DNA of 13,558 bases from CANHVK01 sp046304235 (GTDB taxonomy: Bacteria > Bacteroidota > Bacteroidia > Flavobacteriales_D > Crocinitomicaceae), in contig JBKCEW010000124.1 of NCBI GenBank assembly GCA_046304235.1, forward strand, positions 1 through 13,558. The letters run 5' to 3'. Each line of letters starts with the position of its first letter. Position 1 is the stretch's first letter. A program made the position numbers and the translations under genes. Positions 6,785-13,558 of the stretch are shown here, in pieces. Below the pieces are notes generated by a model. That model was given only the letters and a program-made list of their open reading frames with translations. It was not told the origin of the DNA and searched no databases.

Positions 6785-7951
6785 ATGGATTTTAACAATA
6801 CACAAATTGCTTTTCAAAGTAAATCTGATAACGATTTAAACAGAGCATACTGGTTATTCAAAATCATTGGTTATCCTTCTATTGTAAAAATAGGAAAAGG
6901 GGTTACCAATTTTGCGATAAAAGCTAAATTACCAATTGAAGGGATTATTAAAAAAACAATATTCAAACAGTTTTGTGGGGGTACAACAATTAATGATTGC
7001 GAAAGTACTACGAAGGAATTATATAAATTTGGAATAGGAACAATACTTGATTACTCTGTTGAAGGCAAAACTTCCAATGAAGATTTTGAAAAAACGACAC
7101 AGGAAATTATTGCAACCATTAACAAAGCCAAAGGAAATGATGCTATTCCATATGCAGTATTTAAGATTACAGGAATTTCAAGATTTGGTCTTTTAGAAAA
7201 AGCAAATGATGTAAATTCCAAATTAAATGAAAATGAAAACAGAGAATTAAATGAGGTTATTCAACGTGTAGATCGTATTTGTCATGCTGGATTCGAAAAT
7301 GAAGTCCCTGTTTTTATTGATGCTGAAGAAAGTTGGATTCAAGATATAATTGATCGTATCTGTGTTTCTATGATGTTGAAATACAATAGAAATAGAGCTA
7401 TTGTTTTTAACACTTTACAAATGTACAGACACGACAGACTTTCATTTTTGAAAACCGAAATCGACAAATCGAAAATTGGTGGTTATAAATATGGTATTAA
7501 ACTAGTTCGTGGTGCTTACATGGAAAAAGAACGAGAAAGAGCTGTAAAACTTGGGTACCCTTCTCCAATTCAACCAGATAAAAAGCACACAGATACAGAT
7601 TATAATACAGCTTTGGAATTGATACTTGATCATATTGACACTTTAGCATTGTGTGCTGGTACACATAATGAAATGAGTTCTAAGTTCCTAACAGAATTAA
7701 TTGAAAATAAAGGGATTAACAAAGAAGATAAACGTATATACTTCGCACAGTTACTTGGAATGAGTGATCATATTTCATACAATTTATCGGCTTCAAATTA
7801 TAATGTAGCAAAATATGTACCTTATGGTCCTATCAATGAGGTTTTGCCTTATTTATTAAGAAGAGCGGATGAAAACACATCCGTAGCTGGGCAAACAAGC
7901 AGAGAGCTTAGCTTATTAACGATTGAAAAAAATAGAAGAAAGCAGAAATAA
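6785..7951 (+). CDS. Proline dehydrogenase (monofunctional, FAD-dependent)
   Basis: Oxidises L-proline to pyrroline-5-carboxylate and passes electrons through FAD to the quinone pool. This is the single-domain Bacteroidota form (388 residues), not the fused PutA; no P5C dehydrogenase is in the window. The TIM-barrel motifs are clear: AVFKITG (124-130), the DAEES segment (179-183), YGIKLVRGAYMEKER (236-250), AGTHNE (291-296), and the C-terminal YGPINEVLPYLLRRADEN with its Arg pair (359-360), which binds the substrate carboxylate in characterised enzymes. I chose the ATG at 6785 (MDFNNTQIAF) because it matches the family's N-terminus; a TTG at 6755 in frame would add ten unlikely residues. TAAATTTC (6759-6766) is a one-mismatch -7 box, without a matching -33 element. 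The 105-base gap to aroB holds no gene. The next gene overlaps its 3' end or starts just after it. Confidence 0.94.
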   Translation: MDFNNTQIAFQSKSDNDLNRAYWLFKIIGYPSIVKIGKGVTNFAIKAKLPIEGIIKKTIFKQFCGGTTINDCESTTKELYKFGIGTILDYSVEGKTSNEDFEKTTQEIIATINKAKGNDAIPYAVFKITGISRFGLLEKANDVNSKLNENENRELNEVIQRVDRICHAGFENEVPVFIDAEESWIQDIIDRICVSMMLKYNRNRAIVFNTLQMYRHDRLSFLKTEIDKSKIGGYKYGIKLVRGAYMEKERERAVKLGYPSPIQPDKKHTDTDYNTALELILDHIDTLALCAGTHNEMSSKFLTELIENKGINKEDKRIYFAQLLGMSDHISYNLSASNYNVAKYVPYGPINEVLPYLLRRADENTSVAGQTSRELSLLTIEKNRRKQK

Positions 7952-8693
7952 AAATACATTGAGAAAAACACACGATAGCGACAGAAATAAACGATTAATT
8001 TTCAAGACAATAATCCTAGTTGTTTTGTTTTTGTCGTTAAATATAATTTGGTTTATTTTCTTTCACCATGATCCATTAATTTCTATAAATCTAGGGATTA
8101 TTTGTCCTATACTTTATGGAGTATTTTATTTCATAGTTAAAAAAACCCGACGAAAGTTACGATCAAAGATTAAACCATTTATCTATATACCAATCATGTA
8201 TACTTTATTTGGTATTATGTGGCTTATTTTTTCATTGGGTATTACTAAAATCACGCACCGAGCAGAAAATATTCAAGCAAATGAAACAGTGATAGAGAAA
8301 CTAGAATTTAAAAACTTCTTTCTATTTAATTATAATTTATCCTACTTATCTAGAATACAATATACAATAGAAAACAAAACATGGAAAGAGTCTAGTTTTA
8401 GAAGTACGGCTATTATGAAATCTAAATATCAAACAAATAATATGATCTTATTTTTGATATTGTTTATAATTCAAGGGACACTTATCTTCCTTACTGAGCA
8501 TATTATTTACCCTAAATTTAGACCTGAATACAAACATAAATCTAAAAGAAGATCAAGAAGAAAGGCACCTCCTAGAGACACATTTATTTCTAATGAACAC
8601 GATATGTTTTTAAATTTTGGAGAAAACTCAACAAATGGAGTTGAACAAATCAATAAAGAATCACAAGAATCATCAAAATTCCCAAAATTATAA
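7923..8693 (+). CDS. Unrecognised four-helix membrane protein
   Basis: I do not recognise a family. The 256-residue protein has four hydrophobic segments (about 25-47, 52-73, 86-108, 173-193). Charges suggest both ends and the 2-3 loop (KKTRRKLRSK) are cytoplasmic, leaving a polar extracytoplasmic loop of about 64 residues between helices 3 and 4. The tail is strongly basic after the last helix (HKSKRRSRRKAPPR, 205-218), then becomes polar, acidic and probably disordered. No catalytic or metal motif is seen. No ATG is available before the first helix; starts are TTG at 7923 (29-base overlap with proline dehydrogenase) or TTG at 7959, seven bases after that gene's stop, giving 244 residues. 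Position suggests co-transcription with proline dehydrogenase. Base composition and the reading frame's integrity support a real gene. Its stop shares the hexamer TTATAA with the lpxH stop on the other strand. Confidence 0.72.
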   Translation: MKKIEESRNKNTLRKTHDSDRNKRLIFKTIILVVLFLSLNIIWFIFFHHDPLISINLGIICPILYGVFYFIVKKTRRKLRSKIKPFIYIPIMYTLFGIMWLIFSLGITKITHRAENIQANETVIEKLEFKNFFLFNYNLSYLSRIQYTIENKTWKESSFRSTAIMKSKYQTNNMILFLILFIIQGTLIFLTEHIIYPKFRPEYKHKSKRRSRRKAPPRDTFISNEHDMFLNFGENSTNGVEQINKESQESSKFPKL

Positions 8694-9434
8694 TTTAAAA
8701 TAGCGTAAACTTAGTATTTCCCCATCAAATTGAGCATAGGAAAAATACTTTATCCAATCTCCTATATTCATATAAATTGCTTCATTTATTGTATGTTCAA
8801 TGGGTAAATGTCTGTGTCCAAACAAATAGAAATCAACCGGATTTAATTCTTGCTTTTCTTTACAATATTGAATTAACCACTCCTTCTCTTCACCTAAAAA
8901 AACTTCATCAGTATGACCTGTTTTAGCACGGCTACGCTTAGAAAGAAAATCAGCTAAGCCGATTCCAAGATTCGGATGAACAAAACCGAATAATCTTTGA
9001 CAAAGTCGATTCTCAAATATTTTCTTTAAAAATTTGTACTTATAATCGCCAGGACCTAAACCATCACCATGACCTAAATGAAATTTCTTTCCTTTCAATA
9101 AAATATCAATCGGTTTTCTATAAATCTTTACGCCTATTTCTTTTTCCAAATAATCGAATGCCCACATATCATGATTCCCTGTAAAAAGCGTTACCGGTAT
9201 ACCATTATCTGTAAACTTTGCTAAGCGCCCCAACAAACGAATGTACCCCTTAGGAACAACGTGTTTATATTCAAACCAGAAATCAAATACATCACCCATT
9301 AAAAATAAGTGTTCACAATCAGCTTCTATTGAATCTAACCATGTACAGATTTTTAATTCCCTTTCAAATGATTTAGCAGCATTTGGCGCACCTAAGTGAA
9401 AGTCCGATGCAAAATATATTTTTTTTGTTGACAC
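8688..9434 (-). CDS. lpxH: UDP-2,3-diacylglucosamine diphosphatase LpxH
   Basis: Peripheral inner-membrane metallophosphoesterase that splits UDP-2,3-diacylglucosamine into lipid X and UMP in lipid A synthesis. The 248-residue length fits. All calcineurin-type metal motifs are present: SDFHLG (Asp11, His13), GDVFDFWFEY (Asp48, Asp51), GNHD (86-89), GHGD (121-124) and GHRH (206-209). The DFWFEY stretch and the cap segment SKRSRAKTGHTD (165-176) favour LpxH over a generic phosphoesterase. The start is GTG at 9434; no ATG precedes the first metal motif. The G of that GTG is the last base of the upstream thioredoxin stop (TAGTG), so translation is probably coupled. It is last in the minus-strand run, and its 3' end overlaps the convergent membrane-protein gene by six bases. 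Confidence 0.92.
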   Translation of the reverse strand: MSTKKIYFASDFHLGAPNAAKSFERELKICTWLDSIEADCEHLFLMGDVFDFWFEYKHVVPKGYIRLLGRLAKFTDNGIPVTLFTGNHDMWAFDYLEKEIGVKIYRKPIDILLKGKKFHLGHGDGLGPGDYKYKFLKKIFENRLCQRLFGFVHPNLGIGLADFLSKRSRAKTGHTDEVFLGEEKEWLIQYCKEKQELNPVDFYLFGHRHLPIEHTINEAIYMNIGDWIKYFSYAQFDGEILSLRYFKL

Positions 9435-10546
9435 TAAAACCCAAAAATTGATTTTAACGTATTTTCCAACTCCTCCCCTCTCAAATTGGTTTGAATAATC
9501 TTGCCCTCTTTATCAACGAGTACAGTAAATGGAATTCCTTTAACCTTATATAATTGTGCAGCTTCATTTGACCATGCCTTCAAATCACTTACATGGTTTG
9601 GCCAAAGTAAATTATCACGTTTTACTGCTTCCAACCAAGCATTTTTATCTTTATCAAGTGAGACACTCAAAACTGTAAACCCTTTATCTGCATATTTTTG
9701 ATATATACGAACAACGTTTGGATTTTCTCTTCTGCATGGTCCACACCAAGAAGCCCAAAAATCAATTAATACGACTTTACCTTTCAAATCAGATAGTTTT
9801 AACAATTTACCATCAGATTTTGGTTGAGCAAAGTTAGGGGCTAGATTACCTGCAGAAAAAGCTTTCATTTCATCATGGGCTTCCTTATTTTTCAAATACA
9901 TAGCTTTAATTTGATTCACTGAAGGAGCCCCATCAAATCCTTTTACAATTTGTAAAACTAAACTTTCATACGATTCAAAATTTTGGATTGGATCTACCTC
10001 AGATAATAAAGGTAAAAGAGCAGGAGAGTTTGCATTCGAAGTTAAAAAGTTCTTTTTAAAATTTTCATACTCGTAAAACAAGGGGGTAAACGACTCATTT
10101 ACTTGTTGTTGTTGATCTGGATTTGCTTGTAAATAGCGAGTAGCAGAATCTTTTTTCGCATTATACACTTGCATATTTACAATATATTTATTTAACTGAG
10201 AACTTTCCTCTGAACCAACAATATTATGAAATGCTATAATGTTTTTAGCATCTCCAAAAACCTGAATAGTAGACCCTTCACGTAAAATCAAATTTAAATG
10301 TTGATTATCGCTCACTCTTAAAACATAAATATCCTTTACAGGAAGTTTCCCTTTAAAAGAATAATTCCCTTTTTTATCTAATGTTGTTTTTAAGAAATCA
10401 CGGTAGTTTGTACCACCAAAATACTGAGAAATCGTAATTGTATCTTTGTTTGAATTAAATATATTACCACTTACAGAAATTTCAATTTGCTGAGAATAAC
10501 TCACATAGAAGTTAAACAAAACTAGTATTAATGCTATTTTCTTCAT
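9434..10546 (-). CDS. TlpA-like thioredoxin with DUF4369-type N-terminal domain (periplasmic)
   Basis: Exported thiol-disulphide oxidoreductase, 370 residues. A Sec signal peptide (MKKIALILVLFNFYVSYSQ) leads into a beta-rich DUF4369-like domain (about 20-120), a helical linker (about 120-230) and a TlpA/ResA-like thioredoxin domain (about 232-370). The active site is WCGPC (Cys268, Cys271) in IDFWASWCGPCRRENPN, with the cis-proline Pro339 in KGIPFTVLVD. Known relatives reduce periplasmic disulphides, for example in cytochrome c maturation, but the substrate here is not evident. It follows a second copy of the same architecture by one base, and its stop overlaps the lpxH GTG. The thioredoxin parts of the two copies share stretches of identical DNA while the N-terminal domains have diverged. 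This copy has no lipobox Cys after the signal, so it should be soluble in the periplasm. Confidence 0.9.
   Translation of the reverse strand: MKKIALILVLFNFYVSYSQQIEISVSGNIFNSNKDTITISQYFGGTNYRDFLKTTLDKKGNYSFKGKLPVKDIYVLRVSDNQHLNLILREGSTIQVFGDAKNIIAFHNIVGSEESSQLNKYIVNMQVYNAKKDSATRYLQANPDQQQQVNESFTPLFYEYENFKKNFLTSNANSPALLPLLSEVDPIQNFESYESLVLQIVKGFDGAPSVNQIKAMYLKNKEAHDEMKAFSAGNLAPNFAQPKSDGKLLKLSDLKGKVVLIDFWASWCGPCRRENPNVVRIYQKYADKGFTVLSVSLDKDKNAWLEAVKRDNLLWPNHVSDLKAWSNEAAQLYKVKGIPFTVLVDKEGKIIQTNLRGEELENTLKSIFGF
9738..9760. repeat. 23-base repeat, copy 1 (thioredoxin active site)
   Basis: These 23 bases are identical to 10849-10871. They encode the WASWCGP part of the active site in the first thioredoxin gene. 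A second shared stretch of 17 identical bases lies at 9579-9595 and 10690-10706 (the HVSDLK segment). The repeats come from duplication of the thioredoxin gene. Confidence 0.85.
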
Positions 10547-10547
10547 A

Positions 10548-11723
10548 CTATTTTAATAAAGTAACTATTTTCTGTTCTAATTCACTCCCTCTTAAATTTG
10601 TAGCCACAATTGTTCCTGTACGATCAATTAATACCGTGTATGGAATAGCTTCAAACTGATACTGTCGAACAAGAGGAGTTTCCCATTGTTTCAAATCACT
10701 TACATGAGTAGACCAAAGTAAGTCATCGGTTTTTATAGCTCTCTTCCATGCTTGGATATCAGCATCTAAGGAAACACTAAATATTGTAAAGCCTTGAGAG
10801 GCATATTTTTTGTACAGATTTACCACATTCGGATTCTCTGCACGACAAGGTCCACACCAAGAAGCCCAAAAGTCCAATAAAACAACCTTTCCTTTAGTGT
10901 CTGATAAACGCATAATTTTACCTTCAGGATTTGGCAAAACAATATCTGAAGCTTTTGAACCAATTAAACCTAAAGTTTTATCTCCTTTGTTTAAAAACTG
11001 ATTATAAGCTAATTCAATTTGAGACACTTGCTTTTTAAAAGATTTTGAAATGGGAGAAGTTGGATGCTTCAAATTAAACGCATTGGAAACCTTTTTAAGT
11101 AAATCTAAATTAGACGCATCCCATTGTTCAAAACCCATTGCAGGAGTCAATGTAGTTGATAAAACAATAGCAGCAGGATTGGAAGGGTATTTATTTAGAG
11201 TCGCTTTTGCATAATCATCTAATGGCTTTTTTAAATCAAAAAACTGTTTTATTTGTTGCTCTTCTGTCAACCCAGGAGTATTCATTAATTGTATTTGTCT
11301 GAAGGCAAACTCATTAAAAATACGCATATACTCAGTAATCAATGGCGCCCAAGCTGTACCTGTAATTTTAGGTAATCTTTCAAAGTCATTGAAATTTGCT
11401 TGTACATTAACTTTTTCGTTTGGAGAAATCGTTAAAGGAACACTTTTGTTTGATTTATTTCCAATCGTTAATTGATAAAGTCCAAGTCCCTTGACATGAC
11501 CTTTCAAATCAAAGCTACCATCTACTTCAGTTGTTGATTCAGCTAATTTCACCTTTCCTTTAGAGCTGACCATTTCCAAAAAAATAGGTTGATTTGCTGC
11601 TCCCAATACTTGACCATTAACTTGAAAGTTAGAAGGCAAATCTGATTTATTGGTGTTTTCAGTACTTTCACACCCTATTAAGAATAAGAAAATAAAGAAA
11701 AAAGGAATTAATTTAAATACCAT
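10548..11723 (-). CDS. TlpA-like thioredoxin lipoprotein with DUF4369-type N-terminal domain
   Basis: Membrane-anchored thiol-disulphide oxidoreductase, 391 residues, paralogous to the next gene. The N-terminus (MVFKLIPFFFIFLFLIGC) is a lipoprotein signal with lipobox LIGC and lipidated Cys18, followed by a Ser/Thr/Asn-rich spacer. A DUF4369-like beta domain (about 33-115), a helical linker (about 120-250) and a TlpA/ResA-type thioredoxin domain (about 253-391) follow. The active site is WCGPC (Cys290, Cys293) in LDFWASWCGPCRAENPN, and the cis-proline is Pro361 in EAIPYTVLID. Compared with its neighbour, the active-site block, SVSLD, HVSDLK and TNLRG-ELE are conserved, whereas the front half is only distantly similar. 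It lies 9 bases after gatB and 1 base before its paralogue, so the two are surely co-expressed. Anchored versus soluble forms may allow different partners; that part is inference. Confidence 0.9.
   Translation of the reverse strand: MVFKLIPFFFIFLFLIGCESTENTNKSDLPSNFQVNGQVLGAANQPIFLEMVSSKGKVKLAESTTEVDGSFDLKGHVKGLGLYQLTIGNKSNKSVPLTISPNEKVNVQANFNDFERLPKITGTAWAPLITEYMRIFNEFAFRQIQLMNTPGLTEEQQIKQFFDLKKPLDDYAKATLNKYPSNPAAIVLSTTLTPAMGFEQWDASNLDLLKKVSNAFNLKHPTSPISKSFKKQVSQIELAYNQFLNKGDKTLGLIGSKASDIVLPNPEGKIMRLSDTKGKVVLLDFWASWCGPCRAENPNVVNLYKKYASQGFTIFSVSLDADIQAWKRAIKTDDLLWSTHVSDLKQWETPLVRQYQFEAIPYTVLIDRTGTIVATNLRGSELEQKIVTLLK
10849..10871. repeat. 23-base repeat, copy 2 (thioredoxin active site)
   Basis: Identical to 9738-9760, 1,111 bases away, at the equivalent codons of the paralogous lipoprotein thioredoxin. 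Direct orientation makes it a possible site for recombination between the two genes. Confidence 0.85.
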
Positions 11724-11732
11724 TTTAATAGT

Positions 11733-13193
11733 TTAGTTTAATTCATCTAACATTTTTCGCATTAATGCATTTGATTGTTTTGGATCAGCTTTTCCTTGAG
11801 AAACTTTCATCAATTGTCCCATAAAAAACCCGACCAATTGTTTTTCTCCAGAAACATATCGTTCAACCTCTTTAGGGTTCAACTCAATTACTTGAGAAAT
11901 ATATTCTTTTAATTTTCCTTCATCTGAATCTTGAATAACATTTAATTTTGTAGCTAATTCTATTGCTGACAAAGTGGGATTAGCAAACATTTCAGGGAAA
12001 ATCTTACTTGAAGCAATTGAATAAGAAACTTTTCCACTATCAATTAAATTCACTAAATCAGCAATTCTATTTGGTGTAATTTCAAATTCAGTAATTTCTA
12101 GAGCACGCTGATTTAAATATCCCTTAACTTCTCCAATTAAGAAATTAGCTGCCCCCTTAACATTATTAGTATATTGTAAAATTTGTTCAAAATAAAGCGC
12201 AATATGCTTACTGTCAACAAGGATAGTAGCATCATATTCAGATAATCCAAATTCAGCAGTATATTTTAAGAATAAATCTCTTGGTAGTGCAGGCATTTCA
12301 GACTTTACATGATCTATTTGGTCTAGTGAAACAAAAATGGGTTGTAAATCTGGCTCTGGAAAATAACGGTAATCATTAGCAGCTTCTTTACTTCTCATAG
12401 AAATTGTTACGCCTTTAAGAGCATCAAAAGAACGAGTTTCTTGAACTATAATCTCACCCGTTTCAACCGCTTTAATTTGTCTATCGATTTCAAATTCGAT
12501 TGCTCGTTGTACATTTCTAATCGAGTTCATGTTTTTCACTTCCACTTTTGTACCAAAAGCTTCTTGGCCTATTGGTCGAACTGAAATATTTGCATCACAA
12601 CGCAACGAACCTTCCTCCATATTTCCGTCACAAATGTCTAAATAACGTACAATTTTTCTCACCTCTGAAACATAATTATATGCCTCTTGGGAACTACGTA
12701 TATCTGGTTCTGAAACAATTTCAAGCAGAGGAACCCCAGCTCTATTTAAATCAACTAAGGTATCATATACATCCACATCATGAATACTTTTACCAGCATC
12801 CTCTTCCATATGGATACGTGTTATACCGATTGATTTATCTTTTCCTTGATCATCTTTGATAATAAGATGTCCTCCGGTACAAATCGGAGTTTTATCTTGT
12901 GTAATTTGATATCCTTTTGGTAAATCCGGATAAAAATAATTTTTTCTAGCAAAATACTGAGCGTCAGATATATTTGAATTACAAGCAATTCCTAATCTAA
13001 TCGCATTCTCAATCGTCTTTTTATTCATTACGGGTAATGTCCCCGGATGACCTAAGGTAATCACACTAATGTTTGAATTTGGATGAGAACCAAATTCATT
13101 AACATCACTCGAATAAGCTTTAGATTTTGTTAACATCTGGGCATGGACTTCCAATCCAACAACCACCTCATACTTATCTCTTAAATTTTCCAT
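11733..13193 (-). CDS. gatB: Asp-tRNA(Asn)/Glu-tRNA(Gln) amidotransferase subunit B
   Basis: Subunit of the GatCAB complex that converts misacylated Glu-tRNA(Gln) and/or Asp-tRNA(Asn) to the correct amide; GatB binds the tRNA and carries the kinase site that activates the acyl group. The 486-residue protein is full length. Signature stretches are VVGLEVHAQ (11-19), ARKNYFYPDLPKGYQITQ (82-99), RIHMEEDAGKS (126-136), DLNRAGVPLLEIVSEPD (148-164) and EEGSLRCDANISVRP (193-207). The C-terminal YqeY-like tRNA-binding tail runs from about 340 to the end, with the typical VGFFMGQLMKVSQGKADP. The ATG at 13193 lies three bases after the phosphorylase stop. gatA and gatC are not in the window, as is common in Bacteroidota, where the gat genes are scattered. 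Confidence 0.97.
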   Translation of the reverse strand: MENLRDKYEVVVGLEVHAQMLTKSKAYSSDVNEFGSHPNSNISVITLGHPGTLPVMNKKTIENAIRLGIACNSNISDAQYFARKNYFYPDLPKGYQITQDKTPICTGGHLIIKDDQGKDKSIGITRIHMEEDAGKSIHDVDVYDTLVDLNRAGVPLLEIVSEPDIRSSQEAYNYVSEVRKIVRYLDICDGNMEEGSLRCDANISVRPIGQEAFGTKVEVKNMNSIRNVQRAIEFEIDRQIKAVETGEIIVQETRSFDALKGVTISMRSKEAANDYRYFPEPDLQPIFVSLDQIDHVKSEMPALPRDLFLKYTAEFGLSEYDATILVDSKHIALYFEQILQYTNNVKGAANFLIGEVKGYLNQRALEITEFEITPNRIADLVNLIDSGKVSYSIASSKIFPEMFANPTLSAIELATKLNVIQDSDEGKLKEYISQVIELNPKEVERYVSGEKQLVGFFMGQLMKVSQGKADPKQSNALMRKMLDELN

Positions 13194-13196
13194 GTA

Positions 13197-13558
13197 TTAA
13201 ATTCTGGAAATTAGTTCTTTTAAAATCAATGTCATTTTAGGTTCTTGTCTTGAAGCAACTTCAATAACTTCCTCTAAACTCACCTTTTTAATTTTACCTG
13301 GGACGCCTAAATCTGTAATTATTGAAATAGCAAAAACTGGTATTTCCATATGTCTTGCCGCAAGTACCTCAGGAACAGTGGACATTCCAACTGCATCAGC
13401 ACCAATTATTCTAACAAAACGATACTCTGCAGGAGTTTCCAAAGTAGGACCTGTCAAACCAAGATAAGTACCTTCCGCAATACGAATGTCATTTTCTTGA
13501 GCAATCGTTTTAGCTAACTGAATCATTTCTGAATCATAAGGTTCACTCATATCAGGAA
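13197..13558 (-). CDS. punA: Purine nucleoside phosphorylase, C-terminal part (truncated by window edge)
   Basis: C-terminal 120 or so residues of a trimeric PNP (PNP/MTAP phosphorylase family 2), which phosphorolyses purine nucleosides in the salvage pathway. The reading frame stays open to the window edge: the codons before the internal ATG at 13550 read Pro-Asp, matching the family's FPDMS-like segment, so that ATG is not the start. Visible motifs are GPTLETPAEYR, which carries the Glu that recognises the base, and GADAVGMSTVPEVLAARH. The position that is Asn in the ITN motif of human and Bacillus enzymes reads IITDLG, with Asp as in methylthioadenosine phosphorylases, so specificity between 6-oxo and 6-amino purines is uncertain. 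It is the first visible gene of the minus-strand run, three bases before gatB; the promoter and N-terminus are outside. Confidence 0.9.
   Translation of the reverse strand, partial: PDMSEPYDSEMIQLAKTIAQENDIRIAEGTYLGLTGPTLETPAEYRFVRIIGADAVGMSTVPEVLAARHMEIPVFAISIITDLGVPGKIKKVSLEEVIEVASRQEPKMTLILKELISRI

Noticed and set aside
12548..12859. 103-codon open frame on the plus strand inside gatB
   Set aside because: It lies wholly opposite well-conserved GatB codons, its translation has no recognisable features, and gatB is clearly the real gene.
13548..13550. ATG as the true start of the phosphorylase
   Set aside because: The frame is open to the window edge and the preceding codons encode the conserved Pro-Asp before Met-Ser, so the protein continues upstream.
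1..13558. CRISPR array, tRNA or rRNA gene, insertion sequence or phage/defence system
   Set aside because: No regularly spaced repeats, tRNA-like cloverleaf, transposase or terminal inverted repeats were seen; the window is almost entirely filled by the listed genes.

Overview
The window looks like a piece of chromosome from an AT-rich member of the Bacteroidota, most probably a flavobacterium-like lineage (order Flavobacteriales or close). The evidence is low GC throughout, tandem TlpA-like thioredoxins with a DUF4369-type N-terminal domain, the Bacteroidota forms of MerR, GtrA and monofunctional proline dehydrogenase, a lack of strong Shine-Dalgarno sequences, and promoter-like boxes matching the Bacteroidota consensus TAnnTTTG. 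No RNA gene, mobile element, CRISPR array, phage gene or gene-free stretch over about 105 bases was found. Most of the content is housekeeping or envelope-related.

Layout, left to right. (1) 14-4094, minus strand: a tightly overlapping run, in transcription order a lytic transglycosylase of MltF architecture, miaA (tRNA modification), a small atypical ABC ATPase and its FtsX-like permease. Successive genes overlap by 8, 11 and 28 bases. (2) 4182-4655, plus strand: a GtrA-family membrane protein, divergent from the first run. (3) 4659-5204, minus strand: a secreted NlpC/P60 cell-wall peptidase, convergent with GtrA (3 bases between stops) and divergent from a small MerR-type regulator at 5253-5627. 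The 48-base gap holds a good Bacteroidota-type promoter and an exact 10-base direct repeat covering its two elements. (4) 5603-6679, minus strand: aroB (shikimate pathway), overlapping the end of the merR gene by 25 bases. (5) 6785-8693, plus strand: proline dehydrogenase followed by an unrecognised four-helix membrane protein. (6) 8688-13558, minus strand: in transcription order a purine nucleoside phosphorylase (its N-terminal part lies outside the window), gatB, a lipoprotein thioredoxin, a periplasmic thioredoxin and lpxH, with junctions of 3, 9, 1 and -1 bases.

How the genes may work together. Several act on the envelope: two peptidoglycan enzymes (transglycosylase and NlpC/P60), LpxH for lipid A, two extracytoplasmic thioredoxins and an FtsX-type transporter. 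The others serve core metabolism and translation: MiaA, GatB, AroB, proline dehydrogenase and the phosphorylase. I do not see a dedicated novel system. The points most worth a second look are the ABC ATPase without its usual switch histidine, the repeat-bearing NlpC/P60-MerR promoter gap, the thioredoxin duplication with locally near-identical DNA, the membrane protein behind proline dehydrogenase, and the Asp in the base-binding motif of the phosphorylase.

Motif positions and start-codon arguments were read directly from the sequence. Family assignments are by recognition, without a database search.
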